Source: Paracoccaceae bacterium
GTDB lineage: Bacteria > Pseudomonadota > Alphaproteobacteria > Rhodobacterales > Rhodobacteraceae
Direction: 5' to 3'
Assembly: GCA_020832445.1 (NCBI GenBank)
Contig: JAFIEO010000039.1
Location: 215,413-279,412, forward strand
Length of the DNA stretch: 64,000 nt
The notes below the pieces were generated by a model. It saw only the letters and a program-made list of their open reading frames with translations, did no database searches and was not told the DNA's origin. Shown piece by piece: positions 22,205-30,660 of this stretch. A program made the translations under genes and the position numbers. Every line of letters begins with the position of its first letter. Positions within the stretch are counted from its first letter, which is position 1.

Positions 22205-23743
22205 CTAGTTCCGCATTCCGGGCAACCAACGGACACCGGCGGTGACCAACAGGCCGGCCAGGACAAGCAGCAACGCCGGCCAGTCCCCCCAGCGTGCATA
22301 CGGTGTCAACCCGGCATGCGGCGTCACCTCCACCAGCAGGGCATCCAGGGCGAACTGGGGCACCCGGGCGATGACCTCACCGCGATGGTCCACCGCGGCC
22401 GTGATGCCGGTGTTGGTGGAACGTAGCAACGGCCGCCCCATTTCCAGGGCGCGCATCCGGGCCTTCTGGAAATGCTGGTGCGGCCCGACCGAGCCGCCGA
22501 ACCAGGCATCGTTGGACACATTCACCAACACCTCGGCCCGGGGCAGGTATTCCCGCACCTGGTTGGGGAACGTGATCTCGTAGCAGATGAACACGGCCAT
22601 GTCGTGCCCCCCCAGCCGCAACGTGTTCGCCTCCCATCCCGGTGAGAAATCCGACATCGGGGCACCGAACACATCCAGCATGCCGCCCAGCGCCGATCGA
22701 AACGGCACGTACTCGCCGAACGGCACCAGGTGACGCTTGTGGTAGAAATCCACCTCGCTGCCCACTGACACCACGGAGTTGAACACCCGGCCGGTCTCCC
22801 GGTCCCAGGACGGCACGCCCACCAGCACGTCGGTACCGCGCTCCTCAGCTTCCAGCGCCAGCGGCGCCAGGTAGTCCGTGGTGACCTGGTGGAAGAAGGC
22901 GGGAATGGCGGTCTCGGGCCAGATGATGACGTCCACGCCCCAGAATCGGCTGGTCAGGCGCTGGTAGCGATCCATGATGGGCTTCCGGTTTTCCGGCACC
23001 CACTTCTCGTCCTGCGGGACGTTGCCCTGCAACAGGGCGACCTGGATAGCCTCCCCGGCGGGCTGGGTCCAGTCACGCGCCAGCAACGCCCCGGTCAGGA
23101 GGGAGACAACCACCGCGGCAACCGCAATGCCGCCCGTGCGCCGGGCGGGTGCCAGCGCCGCCCATGCCAGTACCCCGGCAAGCACGGCAAGCAACACGCT
23201 CAGGCCAAAGGCGCCGAGCACCGGCGCCAACCCGGCCAACCAGGTATCAGTCTGGCTGTAGCCCAGTTGTAGCCAGGTGGTGCCGGTGAACAACCAGCTC
23301 CGCACCCATTCCACCACCATCCAGCAGGCAGGCAGGGTCACCATCAGCCCAAGCGCATCGCTACCCGGCCGCAGCCAGTACCAGAGCCGCCCGACAGCCC
23401 AGATCAACAGGCCGAAGGCCAATGCCAGTATCACGCAGAAGACAACTGCCACGACGGGCCCGCCGCCGAACTCCCCGACGCTGACGTAGATCCAGTGTCC
23501 GCCAGCCCCGAAATACGCCACGCCGTACATGTAGGCGGCCCACAACCCCAGCCGACGCGGCGCGCGCGCCAGTACCGCGAACAGGACGGCGGGCGACGCC
23601 ACGGCCACCCAGGAATGGCCGATGGGCGCGAAGGCCAGCGGAATCAGTGCGCCGGCGAAAACCGCGGCCAGCAGCACCCAGGCGCTGCCAAACCACCCTT
23701 GCGTCCGCTGGACGCCGAATACACGGGATAAAGAATTGGACAT
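22205..23743 (-). CDS. lnt: Apolipoprotein N-acyltransferase
   Basis: Inner-membrane enzyme (512 aa) that adds the third acyl chain to lipoproteins. An N-terminal half of six or so hydrophobic helices is followed by a periplasmic nitrilase domain. The catalytic Glu is in IIWPETAIPAF, the Lys in YHKRHLVPFGEYVPF and the Cys in AVFICYEITFPN. A final helix anchors the C-terminus. Its start overlaps the corC stop by one base (TGATG), so the two are co-translated. Confidence 0.96.
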   Translation of the reverse strand: MSNSLSRVFGVQRTQGWFGSAWVLLAAVFAGALIPLAFAPIGHSWVAVASPAVLFAVLARAPRRLGLWAAYMYGVAYFGAGGHWIYVSVGEFGGGPVVAVVFCVILALAFGLLIWAVGRLWYWLRPGSDALGLMVTLPACWMVVEWVRSWLFTGTTWLQLGYSQTDTWLAGLAPVLGAFGLSVLLAVLAGVLAWAALAPARRTGGIAVAAVVVSLLTGALLARDWTQPAGEAIQVALLQGNVPQDEKWVPENRKPIMDRYQRLTSRFWGVDVIIWPETAIPAFFHQVTTDYLAPLALEAEERGTDVLVGVPSWDRETGRVFNSVVSVGSEVDFYHKRHLVPFGEYVPFRSALGGMLDVFGAPMSDFSPGWEANTLRLGGHDMAVFICYEITFPNQVREYLPRAEVLVNVSNDAWFGGSVGPHQHFQKARMRALEMGRPLLRSTNTGITAAVDHRGEVIARVPQFALDALLVEVTPHAGLTPYARWGDWPALLLVLAGLLVTAGVRWLPGMRN

Positions 23744-24609
23744 CAGGTTCTGCCGGCTTCCTCTGCCTCGACAGGCACATCGCTGACCAGCAGCAGATGG
23801 ATGCGGCGATTGTCGGCGCGTATCACCTCGAAACGGTGCTGGCCAATGGTGACATATTCCCCGCGACGGGGCATGTGGCCGAACTGTTTCGCAACCAGGC
23901 CACCGATGGTATCGAACTCCTCGTCGCTGTAGGCGGTCTGGAAATAGGCATTGAAATCCTCGATGGGCGTCAGCGCCTTGACGATGCTGCTGCCCTCGCG
24001 TTGGCTGAGTATGTAGGTGTCATCATCGAAATCGTGCTCGTCGTCGATCTCGCCGACGATCTGCTCCAGTACATCCTCGATGGTCACCATGCCGGCAACA
24101 CCGCCATACTCGTCCACCACCACGGCGAGATGATTCCGGCTGGAGCGGAATTCCTTCAGCATCACGTCCAGCCGCTTGCTCTCGGGCACGAACAGCGCCG
24201 GCCTCATGAGTTCCCGCATGTTGAAGCGGCTTTGCTCGTTCTCGCCGAAATAACGCAGCAGATCCTTGGCAATGAGTATGCCGATGACATCGTCACGATT
24301 ATCGCCGATGACGGGAAAACGCGAATGGCCGGACTCATTGACAGGGGCCAGCAGTTCCTTCAGGTCGGAATCCCGGCGCAACACCACCATCTGCGAGCGC
24401 GGGATCATGATATCCCGCACCTGCATCTCGGAGACATGCAGCGCGCCCTCGATCATTGCCAACTGGTCGGCATCCAGCAACGCGCGACGCTGGGCGTCCC
24501 GAAGCACCTCCACCAGGTCGTCCTTGTCCCGGGGCTCTCCGGCCAGTGCCTGGCTGATACGTTCCAGCCAGGTGCGTTGCTGCGTGTTACTAGATCGGTC
24601 CTCGCTCAT
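23743..24609 (-). CDS. corC: HlyC/CorC family protein with CBS pair
   Basis: Cytoplasmic protein (288 aa, the YbeX/CorC type without the membrane domain) linked to magnesium and cobalt homeostasis. Two CBS motifs span about residues 65-185 (VRDIMIPRSQMVV and the later AVVVDEYGGVAGMVTIEDVL). A CorC_HlyC domain follows at about 200-280. It sits directly before lnt and after ybeY, the conserved ybeZYX-lnt order. Confidence 0.93.
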   Translation of the reverse strand: MSEDRSSNTQQRTWLERISQALAGEPRDKDDLVEVLRDAQRRALLDADQLAMIEGALHVSEMQVRDIMIPRSQMVVLRRDSDLKELLAPVNESGHSRFPVIGDNRDDVIGILIAKDLLRYFGENEQSRFNMRELMRPALFVPESKRLDVMLKEFRSSRNHLAVVVDEYGGVAGMVTIEDVLEQIVGEIDDEHDFDDDTYILSQREGSSIVKALTPIEDFNAYFQTAYSDEEFDTIGGLVAKQFGHMPRRGEYVTIGQHRFEVIRADNRRIHLLLVSDVPVEAEEAGRT

Positions 24610-24727
24610 CAGTCGTAATTACCATGGCACCAAGAAATCAGGGGTGAAGCGTCGAATCCACCGGAGCCCTGGACTCCCGCCAAACGACCGCCCCACGCTT
24701 CACGCTTGATCTCTCGTGACCACCGTC

Positions 24728-25183
24728 TCACGCCGTCAGGTACGGATCAGGGAAACCCAGGCCGGACAATATGTCCCACTCCAGCGACTCCATGATTTCT
24801 GCGTCGGCGTCATCTTCATGATCATAGCCCAGCAAATGCAAAGTACCGTGAACGATCATGTGCGCGAAATGCGCGTCCGCCGACTTGCCCTGTTCGCCAG
24901 CCTCACGGACGACGACGGGCGCACAGACTACCAGATCACCGAGAATCGGCAATTCCAGGCCAGGTGGAGCCTCGAACGGAAAGGACAACACATTGGTGGC
25001 GTAATCGCGGCCGCGGTAATCGCGGTTCAAGGCAAGCCCTTCCTCCTGATCCACGAGGCGCACCACCAGTTCCGCCTCGTCCCGCCGGCCTGCGAGTGCG
25101 GCCCGCACCCAGCCACCAATACGCTCCTCGTCCGGGAGACCCGGCGCCTGGCTGGCGTACTGGACGTCAATGTCGATTGTCAT
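24728..25183 (-). CDS. ybeY: Endoribonuclease YbeY
   Basis: Metal-dependent RNase (151 aa) for 16S rRNA 3' maturation and ribosome quality control. The zinc-binding signature [18 protein letters not shown] (H3xH5xH) is intact near residues 109-126, preceded by the family segment [19 protein letters not shown]. It lies between phoH and corC on the same strand. Confidence 0.96.
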   Translation of the reverse strand: MTIDIDVQYASQAPGLPDEERIGGWVRAALAGRRDEAELVVRLVDQEEGLALNRDYRGRDYATNVLSFPFEAPPGLELPILGDLVVCAPVVVREAGEQGKSADAHFAHMIVHGTLHLLGYDHEDDADAEIMESLEWDILSGLGFPDPYLTA

Positions 25184-25242
25184 GGCTGTTTCGGCGCTTT
25201 TCTGATGGTGGGGCTCGCTGCACCCCCACCCGGAAGACCACG

Positions 25243-26220
25243 TTACTGGCCGTCCGGAGAGAACTTCTCGTAGGCCTGAACGATCCGCTGGACCAGTGGA
25301 TGGCGCACGACATCGCCGGCGGTGAAGAACGTGAAGCTCACACCCTCCACGTCCTTGAGAATCTCGATGGCCTGGCGCAGGCCGGAGGGCGTGCCCTTGG
25401 GCAAATCCACCTGGGTGACGTCGCCTGTGACCACGGCCGTGGAACCGAAGCCGATACGAGTCAGGAACATCTTCATCTGCTCCACGGTGGTGTTCTGCGC
25501 TTCATCCAGGATGATGAACGAGCTGTTCAGCGTGCGTCCCCGCATGTAGGCCAGCGGCGCCACTTCGATCACGTTGCGCTCTATCAGCTTGCCCACGCGC
25601 TCGAAGCCCAGCATTTCGAACAGCGCGTCGTACAGCGGCCGCAGGTACGGGTCCACTTTCTGCGCCAGGTCACCGGGCAGGAAACCAAGCCGCTCGCCGG
25701 CCTCCACGGCCGGGCGCACCAGCACTAGCCGGCGCACGTCCTCCCGCTCCAACGCGTTCACCGCTGCCGCCACGGCCAGGTAGGTCTTGCCGGTGCCGGC
25801 CGGGCCGATGCCGAAGTTGAGATCATTGGAGATCACGTTCTGCAGGTAGCGTTGCTGGTTCGGGCCGCGCCCGCGTATCTCCATCTTCCGGGTGCGAATC
25901 ACCACATCCTGCGGTTCCGCCTGCTGTTCCTGCACCCGTGCCTCCACGCGCGACTGCTGCAGGAACAGATGCACCGCTTCGGGAGACAGTTGCTGGGAGG
26001 CGGAGGCGCGGTAGAGATCCTTCAGAACCTGTTCCGCGGCATTGGCCGCGGCGCTCTCGCCGATTACGCGGAAACGATGGGCCCGGTTGGAGATCTCCAC
26101 CCCCAGGCGGCGCTCCACCTGGCGGAGATTCTCGTCGAACTGGCCGCAGAGATTGGCCAGCCTGTGGTTGTCGGTGGGTTCCAGGACAAAGTCCAGAGCA
26201 TCGGGGTGTACTGTGTTCAA
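25243..26220 (-). CDS. PhoH-like ATPase (YbeZ)
   Basis: Cytoplasmic P-loop ATPase that works with YbeY in RNA metabolism. Walker A is [11 protein letters not shown] and Walker B is [13 protein letters not shown]-like N-terminal part precedes them. The only ATG (26289) would overlap miaB by about 50 bp and add a proline-rich tail. TTG at 26220, behind GGGAG, gives 325 aa beginning MNTVHPDAL and looks more natural. This start is inferred. Confidence 0.9.
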   Translation of the reverse strand: MNTVHPDALDFVLEPTDNHRLANLCGQFDENLRQVERRLGVEISNRAHRFRVIGESAAANAAEQVLKDLYRASASQQLSPEAVHLFLQQSRVEARVQEQQAEPQDVVIRTRKMEIRGRGPNQQRYLQNVISNDLNFGIGPAGTGKTYLAVAAAVNALEREDVRRLVLVRPAVEAGERLGFLPGDLAQKVDPYLRPLYDALFEMLGFERVGKLIERNVIEVAPLAYMRGRTLNSSFIILDEAQNTTVEQMKMFLTRIGFGSTAVVTGDVTQVDLPKGTPSGLRQAIEILKDVEGVSFTFFTAGDVVRHPLVQRIVQAYEKFSPDGQ

Positions 26221-26236
26221 ATCGACTCCCGAGACC

Positions 26237-27592
26237 TCAGGCACTGGCTGCGGAGACGGGATGATTGTCGACGGCGACAATTTCCCCACGAAGCGAATGC
26301 GACAGGGCCTCTGTTATACGCACCTGAACGAACTGCCCGATCAGACGACGATGACCCGGGAAGTTCACTACCCGATTATTGCCTGTCCGGCCGGCAATTT
26401 CATGTTCGCTCTTGCGCGACACCCCATCCACCAGCACCGACTGCACAGTACCGACCATGGATTCGCTGATGCGCCGGGCATTTGCCTCCAGCGCGGATTG
26501 CAGTCGCTGCAACCGGGCCTTTTTGACCTCGGGTGGGGTACTGTCCGTCAGCGAAGCCGCCGGCGTTCCGGGCCGTGGGCTGTAGACGAAGCTGAAGGAG
26601 TGGTCGAAACCGATCTCCTCCACCAGTTGCATGGTTTCCTCGAAACTGTCCTCGTCCTCACCGGGAAAACCGACGATGAAGTCCGAACCCACGCTGATCT
26701 CCGGACGGATCTCGCGTAGACGGCGGATCTTGTCCTTGAATTCGGCGATGGTGTGACCGCGCTTCATCAGCTTGAGCACGAAGTCCGATCCGCTCTGCAC
26801 CGGCAGGTGCAGGTGGTCGACCAACTCGGGCACTTCGCGGTAGGCCTCGATCAGGCTGTCGGAGAACTCCACAGGATGCGACGTGGTATAGCGGATGCGG
26901 TCGATGCCGTCGATGGCGGCGATGAAGTTCACCAGCAGCGCCAGGTCGGCCACGGTGCCGTCGGCCATCTCGCCCTGGTAGGCGTTGACATTCTGTCCCA
27001 GTAGCGTGACCTCGCGCACGCCCTGCCCTGCCAGTCCGGCCACTTCGGCGATCACGTCGTCGAACGGGCGACTGATCTCTTCGCCGCGGGTATACGGCAC
27101 CACACAGAAACTGCAGTACTTGCTGCAGCCCTCCATGATGGAAACGAAGGCCGTGGGGCCATCGGCACGAGGCTCCGGCAGGCGGTCGAATTTCTCGATC
27201 TCCGGAAAGGAGACGTCCACCACAGGCTTGCGGTCGCGCACCGCCGAATCGTAGAGCTCCGGCAGGCGGTGCAGCGTCTGCGGACCGAACACCAGATCCA
27301 CGTACGGCGCGCGCTGCTGCAGTGCCGCACCTTCCTGGCTGGCGACACAGCCGCCGACGCCGATGACCAGATCCGGGTTGCGATCCTTCAACGGCTTCCA
27401 GTGGCCAAGCTGGGAAAACACCTTCTCCTGAGCCTTCTCGCGTATGGAGCAGGTATTCAGCAGAATCAGATCGGCCTCTTCCGGCGTCTCCACGCGCACG
27501 AAACCGCGCTCGGCGGAGAGTACGTCCGCCATCTTGGCGGAGTCGTACTCATTCATCTGGCAGCCGTGTGTCTTGACGTAAACCCTGCGCAA
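26237..27592 (-). CDS. miaB: tRNA-2-methylthio-N6-dimethylallyladenosine synthase
   Basis: Radical-SAM methylthiotransferase (451 aa) that modifies A37 of tRNAs reading UNN codons. The N-terminal domain carries the auxiliary-cluster cysteines in [23 protein letters not shown] and [11 protein letters not shown]. The radical-SAM triad is in [17 protein letters not shown], and a TRAM domain ends the protein. First gene of miaB-phoH-ybeY-corC-lnt, transcribed away from the secretion locus. Confidence 0.97.
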   Translation of the reverse strand: MRRVYVKTHGCQMNEYDSAKMADVLSAERGFVRVETPEEADLILLNTCSIREKAQEKVFSQLGHWKPLKDRNPDLVIGVGGCVASQEGAALQQRAPYVDLVFGPQTLHRLPELYDSAVRDRKPVVDVSFPEIEKFDRLPEPRADGPTAFVSIMEGCSKYCSFCVVPYTRGEEISRPFDDVIAEVAGLAGQGVREVTLLGQNVNAYQGEMADGTVADLALLVNFIAAIDGIDRIRYTTSHPVEFSDSLIEAYREVPELVDHLHLPVQSGSDFVLKLMKRGHTIAEFKDKIRRLREIRPEISVGSDFIVGFPGEDEDSFEETMQLVEEIGFDHSFSFVYSPRPGTPAASLTDSTPPEVKKARLQRLQSALEANARRISESMVGTVQSVLVDGVSRKSEHEIAGRTGNNRVVNFPGHRRLIGQFVQVRITEALSHSLRGEIVAVDNHPVSAASA

Positions 27593-27679
27593 TGTAGCGT
27601 CCCCGCAAACCGCGTAATTGAACCAGCACTCGCCCCGTTTCCGCGGCCCCCCCGAACCGGGCGCCCTGGATGCCGGGAA

Positions 27680-27749
27680 CCGAGCCGGCGAAGGGTAACG
27701 CCAGCCGCCACGATCTGCAACCGTGGCAAGCAGTTACGCCTTGGCTCGG
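27680..27749. other. 70-bp nested inverted repeat in the miaB / tpsB intergenic region
   Basis: Three nested exact stems: CCGAGCC (27680-27686) with GGCTCGG (27743-27749), GTAAC (27695-27699) with GTTAC (27733-27737), and GCCACG (27707-27712) with CGTGGC (27722-27727). The apical loop is 9 nt. It lies in the 262-bp divergent gap and could form RNA structure in either the miaB or the tpsB leader. It matches no riboswitch I recognise. Confidence 0.5.
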
Positions 27750-27854
27750 GATTTGGAACAGTTTACTCTTCGGAAGACGGAATCAACAAAGCCCGGGGTG
27801 GGGATCCGCGGTGCCCGGGCATAACGAAAAGAACACTAGGGCAGTCACAATCAG

Positions 27855-29519
27855 ATGGCGACGCATCGTTTTCGGGCCATCCTGGCGCTCGGGCTCTGGC
27901 TCGTGCTGCCGGGCCTCTTCCAGCCAGTGCTGGCACAGACACCACCTCCACCAGGCAGTTTCACCGATCCGGGTGCCAGACAGCAGGAAGAACGCCGCCA
28001 GTTGGAGCGCGAGCAGGAGCGTCGCGAGGCGGAACGGCCCGAGACGGAAGTGCTTATCGACGGCCTCCGCCGCGAGGACGACTTCAGGCTGCCGGACGAG
28101 GGGCCGAGCTTCCACCTGCAGGGTGTCCGTTTCTCCCGAACGGAGTTGCTGGAGGAACAGGATCTGCGCGAGGTCACCAGCCGCTACGTGGGCCGCGAGG
28201 TGGATTTCGGGGAACTGAACGCGCTGGTGGACGAGATCAACGTGCTCTACGACACCAAGGGTGCGGTCACCGCCCGCGCCCTGATCCCGCCACAGGAAAT
28301 CCAGGCGGGCGTCGTGCACATCCTGCTGGTGGAAGGTCGGCTCGGCGAGTTGATCATCGGCGAACTGCGGTATACCCGCCCGGAATTCATTCTTGATCGC
28401 GTCACCCTGCCGGAACCCGGCGAGATCATGGACCTTCTGGCGCTGCAGGAAACGCTGTCGCGTTTCAACACCATCTACGAGCTTGACCTGGTCGCCGGCC
28501 TGGAACCGGGCGAGGAATTCGGCCACAGCAACATCCTGCTGCTGCCCCAGGAGCGGCCCCGATGGCAAGTGACCGGATTTGCCGACAACGCCGGCACCGA
28601 GACCACCGGCCGCGAACGCGCCGGCCTCACCGGCACCTACCGCGGCCTGCTGGGCCGGGACGACCGGCTGTTCGCCTACGCCGCCGGAGCACGCAGTTCC
28701 CTCAGCGGCTTCACCAGCTACAGTGTGCCGGTGAACCGGCAGGGCGGGCGCATTGAAGCCAGCCTGTCGGCGAACGATATCGAGGTGACCCGGGGTCCGT
28801 TCCGGGATCTGGATATCGAGGGCCGCTCATACACCGGAGAACTGAGCTACCGCCATCCGCTCCTGCGGCGCGACCGCTGGATGATCGACGGCACTACCCG
28901 CGGCTCCTACACCGAATCCCGCACCGATTACCTGGGCGGGCTGGCGCTCAGCCGCTATGCGCTGAGCAAGGGCGGCGTTGGCGCCCGCGTCACCCATACC
29001 GGCAGGCTGCACCAGGCGAGCCTGGGCCAGAACGTGACCTACGTGGAAGCCGAGGAACGGCGCTCCGACGTGCGCGAACGCTATGTGCTCTGGAACGGTT
29101 CGGCCACCTGGGTGCAGTACTATCCGATACCGATCTACACGGTACTCTCCGGCAACTGGCAGATCACTTCCGAGCGGGAGCTGCCCTCGGCCGACCTGTA
29201 CCAGGCCGGCGGCCTCTACAGCGTGCGCGGCTACGAACAGAACGTGATCACCGGCGCCCGGGGGTACAGCACCTCGCTGGAACTGCACTGGCCGGTCCAC
29301 CACCGCCTGGCCCCTTACCTGTTCGTCGACCACGGCGCAATTCAGGCGATCAGCCCGCGCAACGAGGAGATAACCGGCGCCGGGGTCGGCGTGAACTGGC
29401 GATTGAACCGTTACTTGAGCGGGCAACTGGACTACGCGCGCGGCCTGACCCGTATCGAGCCCGACCAGGACCGCATGCAACTGCACTTCCGTGTCACGCT
29501 CGCCTTCGACGGCGGCTGA
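27855..29519 (+). CDS. TpsB / ShlB-FhaC family outer-membrane secretion pore
   Basis: Two-partner secretion transporter (554 aa) that moves a TpsA exoprotein across the outer membrane. The signal peptide is about residues 1-29 (cleavage after VLA). A charged Q/E/R-rich linker follows, then a POTRA_2 region (about 90-165) and a 16-strand barrel domain (about 225-554). The conserved VRGY motif of loop L6 is visible in GGLYSVRGYEQNVITGARGY. Its probable substrate is the giant protein encoded convergently at 30661-48132. SapC follows after 28 bp. Confidence 0.92.
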   Translation: MATHRFRAILALGLWLVLPGLFQPVLAQTPPPPGSFTDPGARQQEERRQLEREQERREAERPETEVLIDGLRREDDFRLPDEGPSFHLQGVRFSRTELLEEQDLREVTSRYVGREVDFGELNALVDEINVLYDTKGAVTARALIPPQEIQAGVVHILLVEGRLGELIIGELRYTRPEFILDRVTLPEPGEIMDLLALQETLSRFNTIYELDLVAGLEPGEEFGHSNILLLPQERPRWQVTGFADNAGTETTGRERAGLTGTYRGLLGRDDRLFAYAAGARSSLSGFTSYSVPVNRQGGRIEASLSANDIEVTRGPFRDLDIEGRSYTGELSYRHPLLRRDRWMIDGTTRGSYTESRTDYLGGLALSRYALSKGGVGARVTHTGRLHQASLGQNVTYVEAEERRSDVRERYVLWNGSATWVQYYPIPIYTVLSGNWQITSERELPSADLYQAGGLYSVRGYEQNVITGARGYSTSLELHWPVHHRLAPYLFVDHGAIQAISPRNEEITGAGVGVNWRLNRYLSGQLDYARGLTRIEPDQDRMQLHFRVTLAFDGG

Positions 29520-29547
29520 CCGAGCCACATCAAACGGAGCAACACCC

Positions 29548-30288
29548 ATGTCGACCCTGCTGTTCTACGAAAACGTCGTTCCCCTCAACCGTGACCAGCA
29601 CCGCAGCCTGCGGCTGAAACCCGCGCCGGGCGATTTCACCTTTGCCCGCGACACGCCGTTCGTGCCGATGGCCGGCAGCGAGTTCTTCCCGGCCGCCAAG
29701 CACTACCCGGTCCTGTTTTCCGGTCCGGACGACGACACCGGGGCGGTCGCCCTGCTTGGCCTCACCCAGGGCAGCAACCTGTTCGTCGGCAAGGACGGCA
29801 ACTGGACCGAGGACACCTATGTCCCGGCTTTTGTACGCCGTTACCCGTTCGTGCTGGCCGGCTCGAAGGAGTCGGACGAGTACACCGTCTGCGTGGATGA
29901 CCGCTGGAAAGGCTTCGGCGAGGACGAAGGCGAGGCGCTGTTCAGCGAGGACGGCGAACAGACCGATTACCTGAAGCGCGTGCTGGATTTCATCCAGCGC
30001 TACCACGCCGAGATGCAGCGCACGCAAGCCTTCATCGCGCGGCTGCGCGAGCTGGAACTGCTGGTACGTCGCGATCTGCAGATCACCGACCCGCAGGGCG
30101 GCTCGCTGTTGCTGAAGGATTTCCGCGTGGTGGACGAGCAGCGCTTCGCAGGGCTGGACGATGCGGTGATTGTGGAGTTCCACAAGGCCGGCTGGCTGCC
30201 GTGGGTGTACGCCCACCTGCTGTCACTCAGCAATCTGCAGGGGCTGCAGAAACGCTTGCAGGTGGCCAGAAAAGCGGCGGCACATTGA
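29548..30288 (+). CDS. SapC family protein
   Basis: Protein of 246 aa without a signal peptide or membrane helix. The opening FYENVVPLNRDQHRSLRLKP and the segment FVPAFVRRYPFVLA-like YVPAFVRRYPFVLAG fit the SapC family, named after a Campylobacter S-layer locus. Its biochemical role is unknown. It is 28 bp behind tpsB and probably co-transcribed, so it may assist synthesis or export of the giant surface protein. ATG 29548 follows ACGGAG. Confidence 0.82.
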   Translation: MSTLLFYENVVPLNRDQHRSLRLKPAPGDFTFARDTPFVPMAGSEFFPAAKHYPVLFSGPDDDTGAVALLGLTQGSNLFVGKDGNWTEDTYVPAFVRRYPFVLAGSKESDEYTVCVDDRWKGFGEDEGEALFSEDGEQTDYLKRVLDFIQRYHAEMQRTQAFIARLRELELLVRRDLQITDPQGGSLLLKDFRVVDEQRFAGLDDAVIVEFHKAGWLPWVYAHLLSLSNLQGLQKRLQVARKAAAH

Positions 30289-30299
30289 TCGACCTGGGG

Positions 30300-30640
30300 A
30301 ATTCGGGCTCGCGCCCGACGGTAGCAACCGCTGCGCGGTTACTCCCCTACGGCGAGACGGCTTCCCGGAGAGACGCTATGGCGTTGCGGGGGTAATCGCC
30401 GCCAGGCGATTGCCACCAATCCGGCCAACGGCCGGAAACACCCCGCCCTGACGGATGATTCCCTCGGGCTCACGCCCGACGGTAGCAACCGCTGCGCGGT
30501 TACTCCCCTGCGGCGGGATGGCTTCCCGGAGGGGGGCTGGGACGTAGGGGGGTAATCGCCGCAAGGCGATTGCCACCGATCCGGCCGCAGGCCGGAAACA
30601 CCCTGCCCTGACGGTTGCTACCCTGCGGCGGGATGGCTGC
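30300..30640. repeat. Composite palindromic (REP/BIME-like) repeat array A
   Basis: About two modules, roughly 161 bp apart, plus a third partial one. Each has four palindromes in order: CGGGC..GCCCG, AACCGC-TGC-GCGGTT, AATCGCC-GCAA-GGCGATT and CCGGC..GCCGG. They are joined by a TACTCCCCT/GGGGGTAAT spacer. The array fills the gap between sapC and the 3' end of the giant gene, and runs opposite to arrays B and C. Confidence 0.85.
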
Positions 30641-30660
30641 CCGGAGGGGCGATGACCCGC

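Noticed and set aside
27593..27854. Known riboswitch (c-di-GMP or cobalamin) upstream of tpsB
   Set aside because: The characteristic conserved boxes of those classes are absent on both strands.
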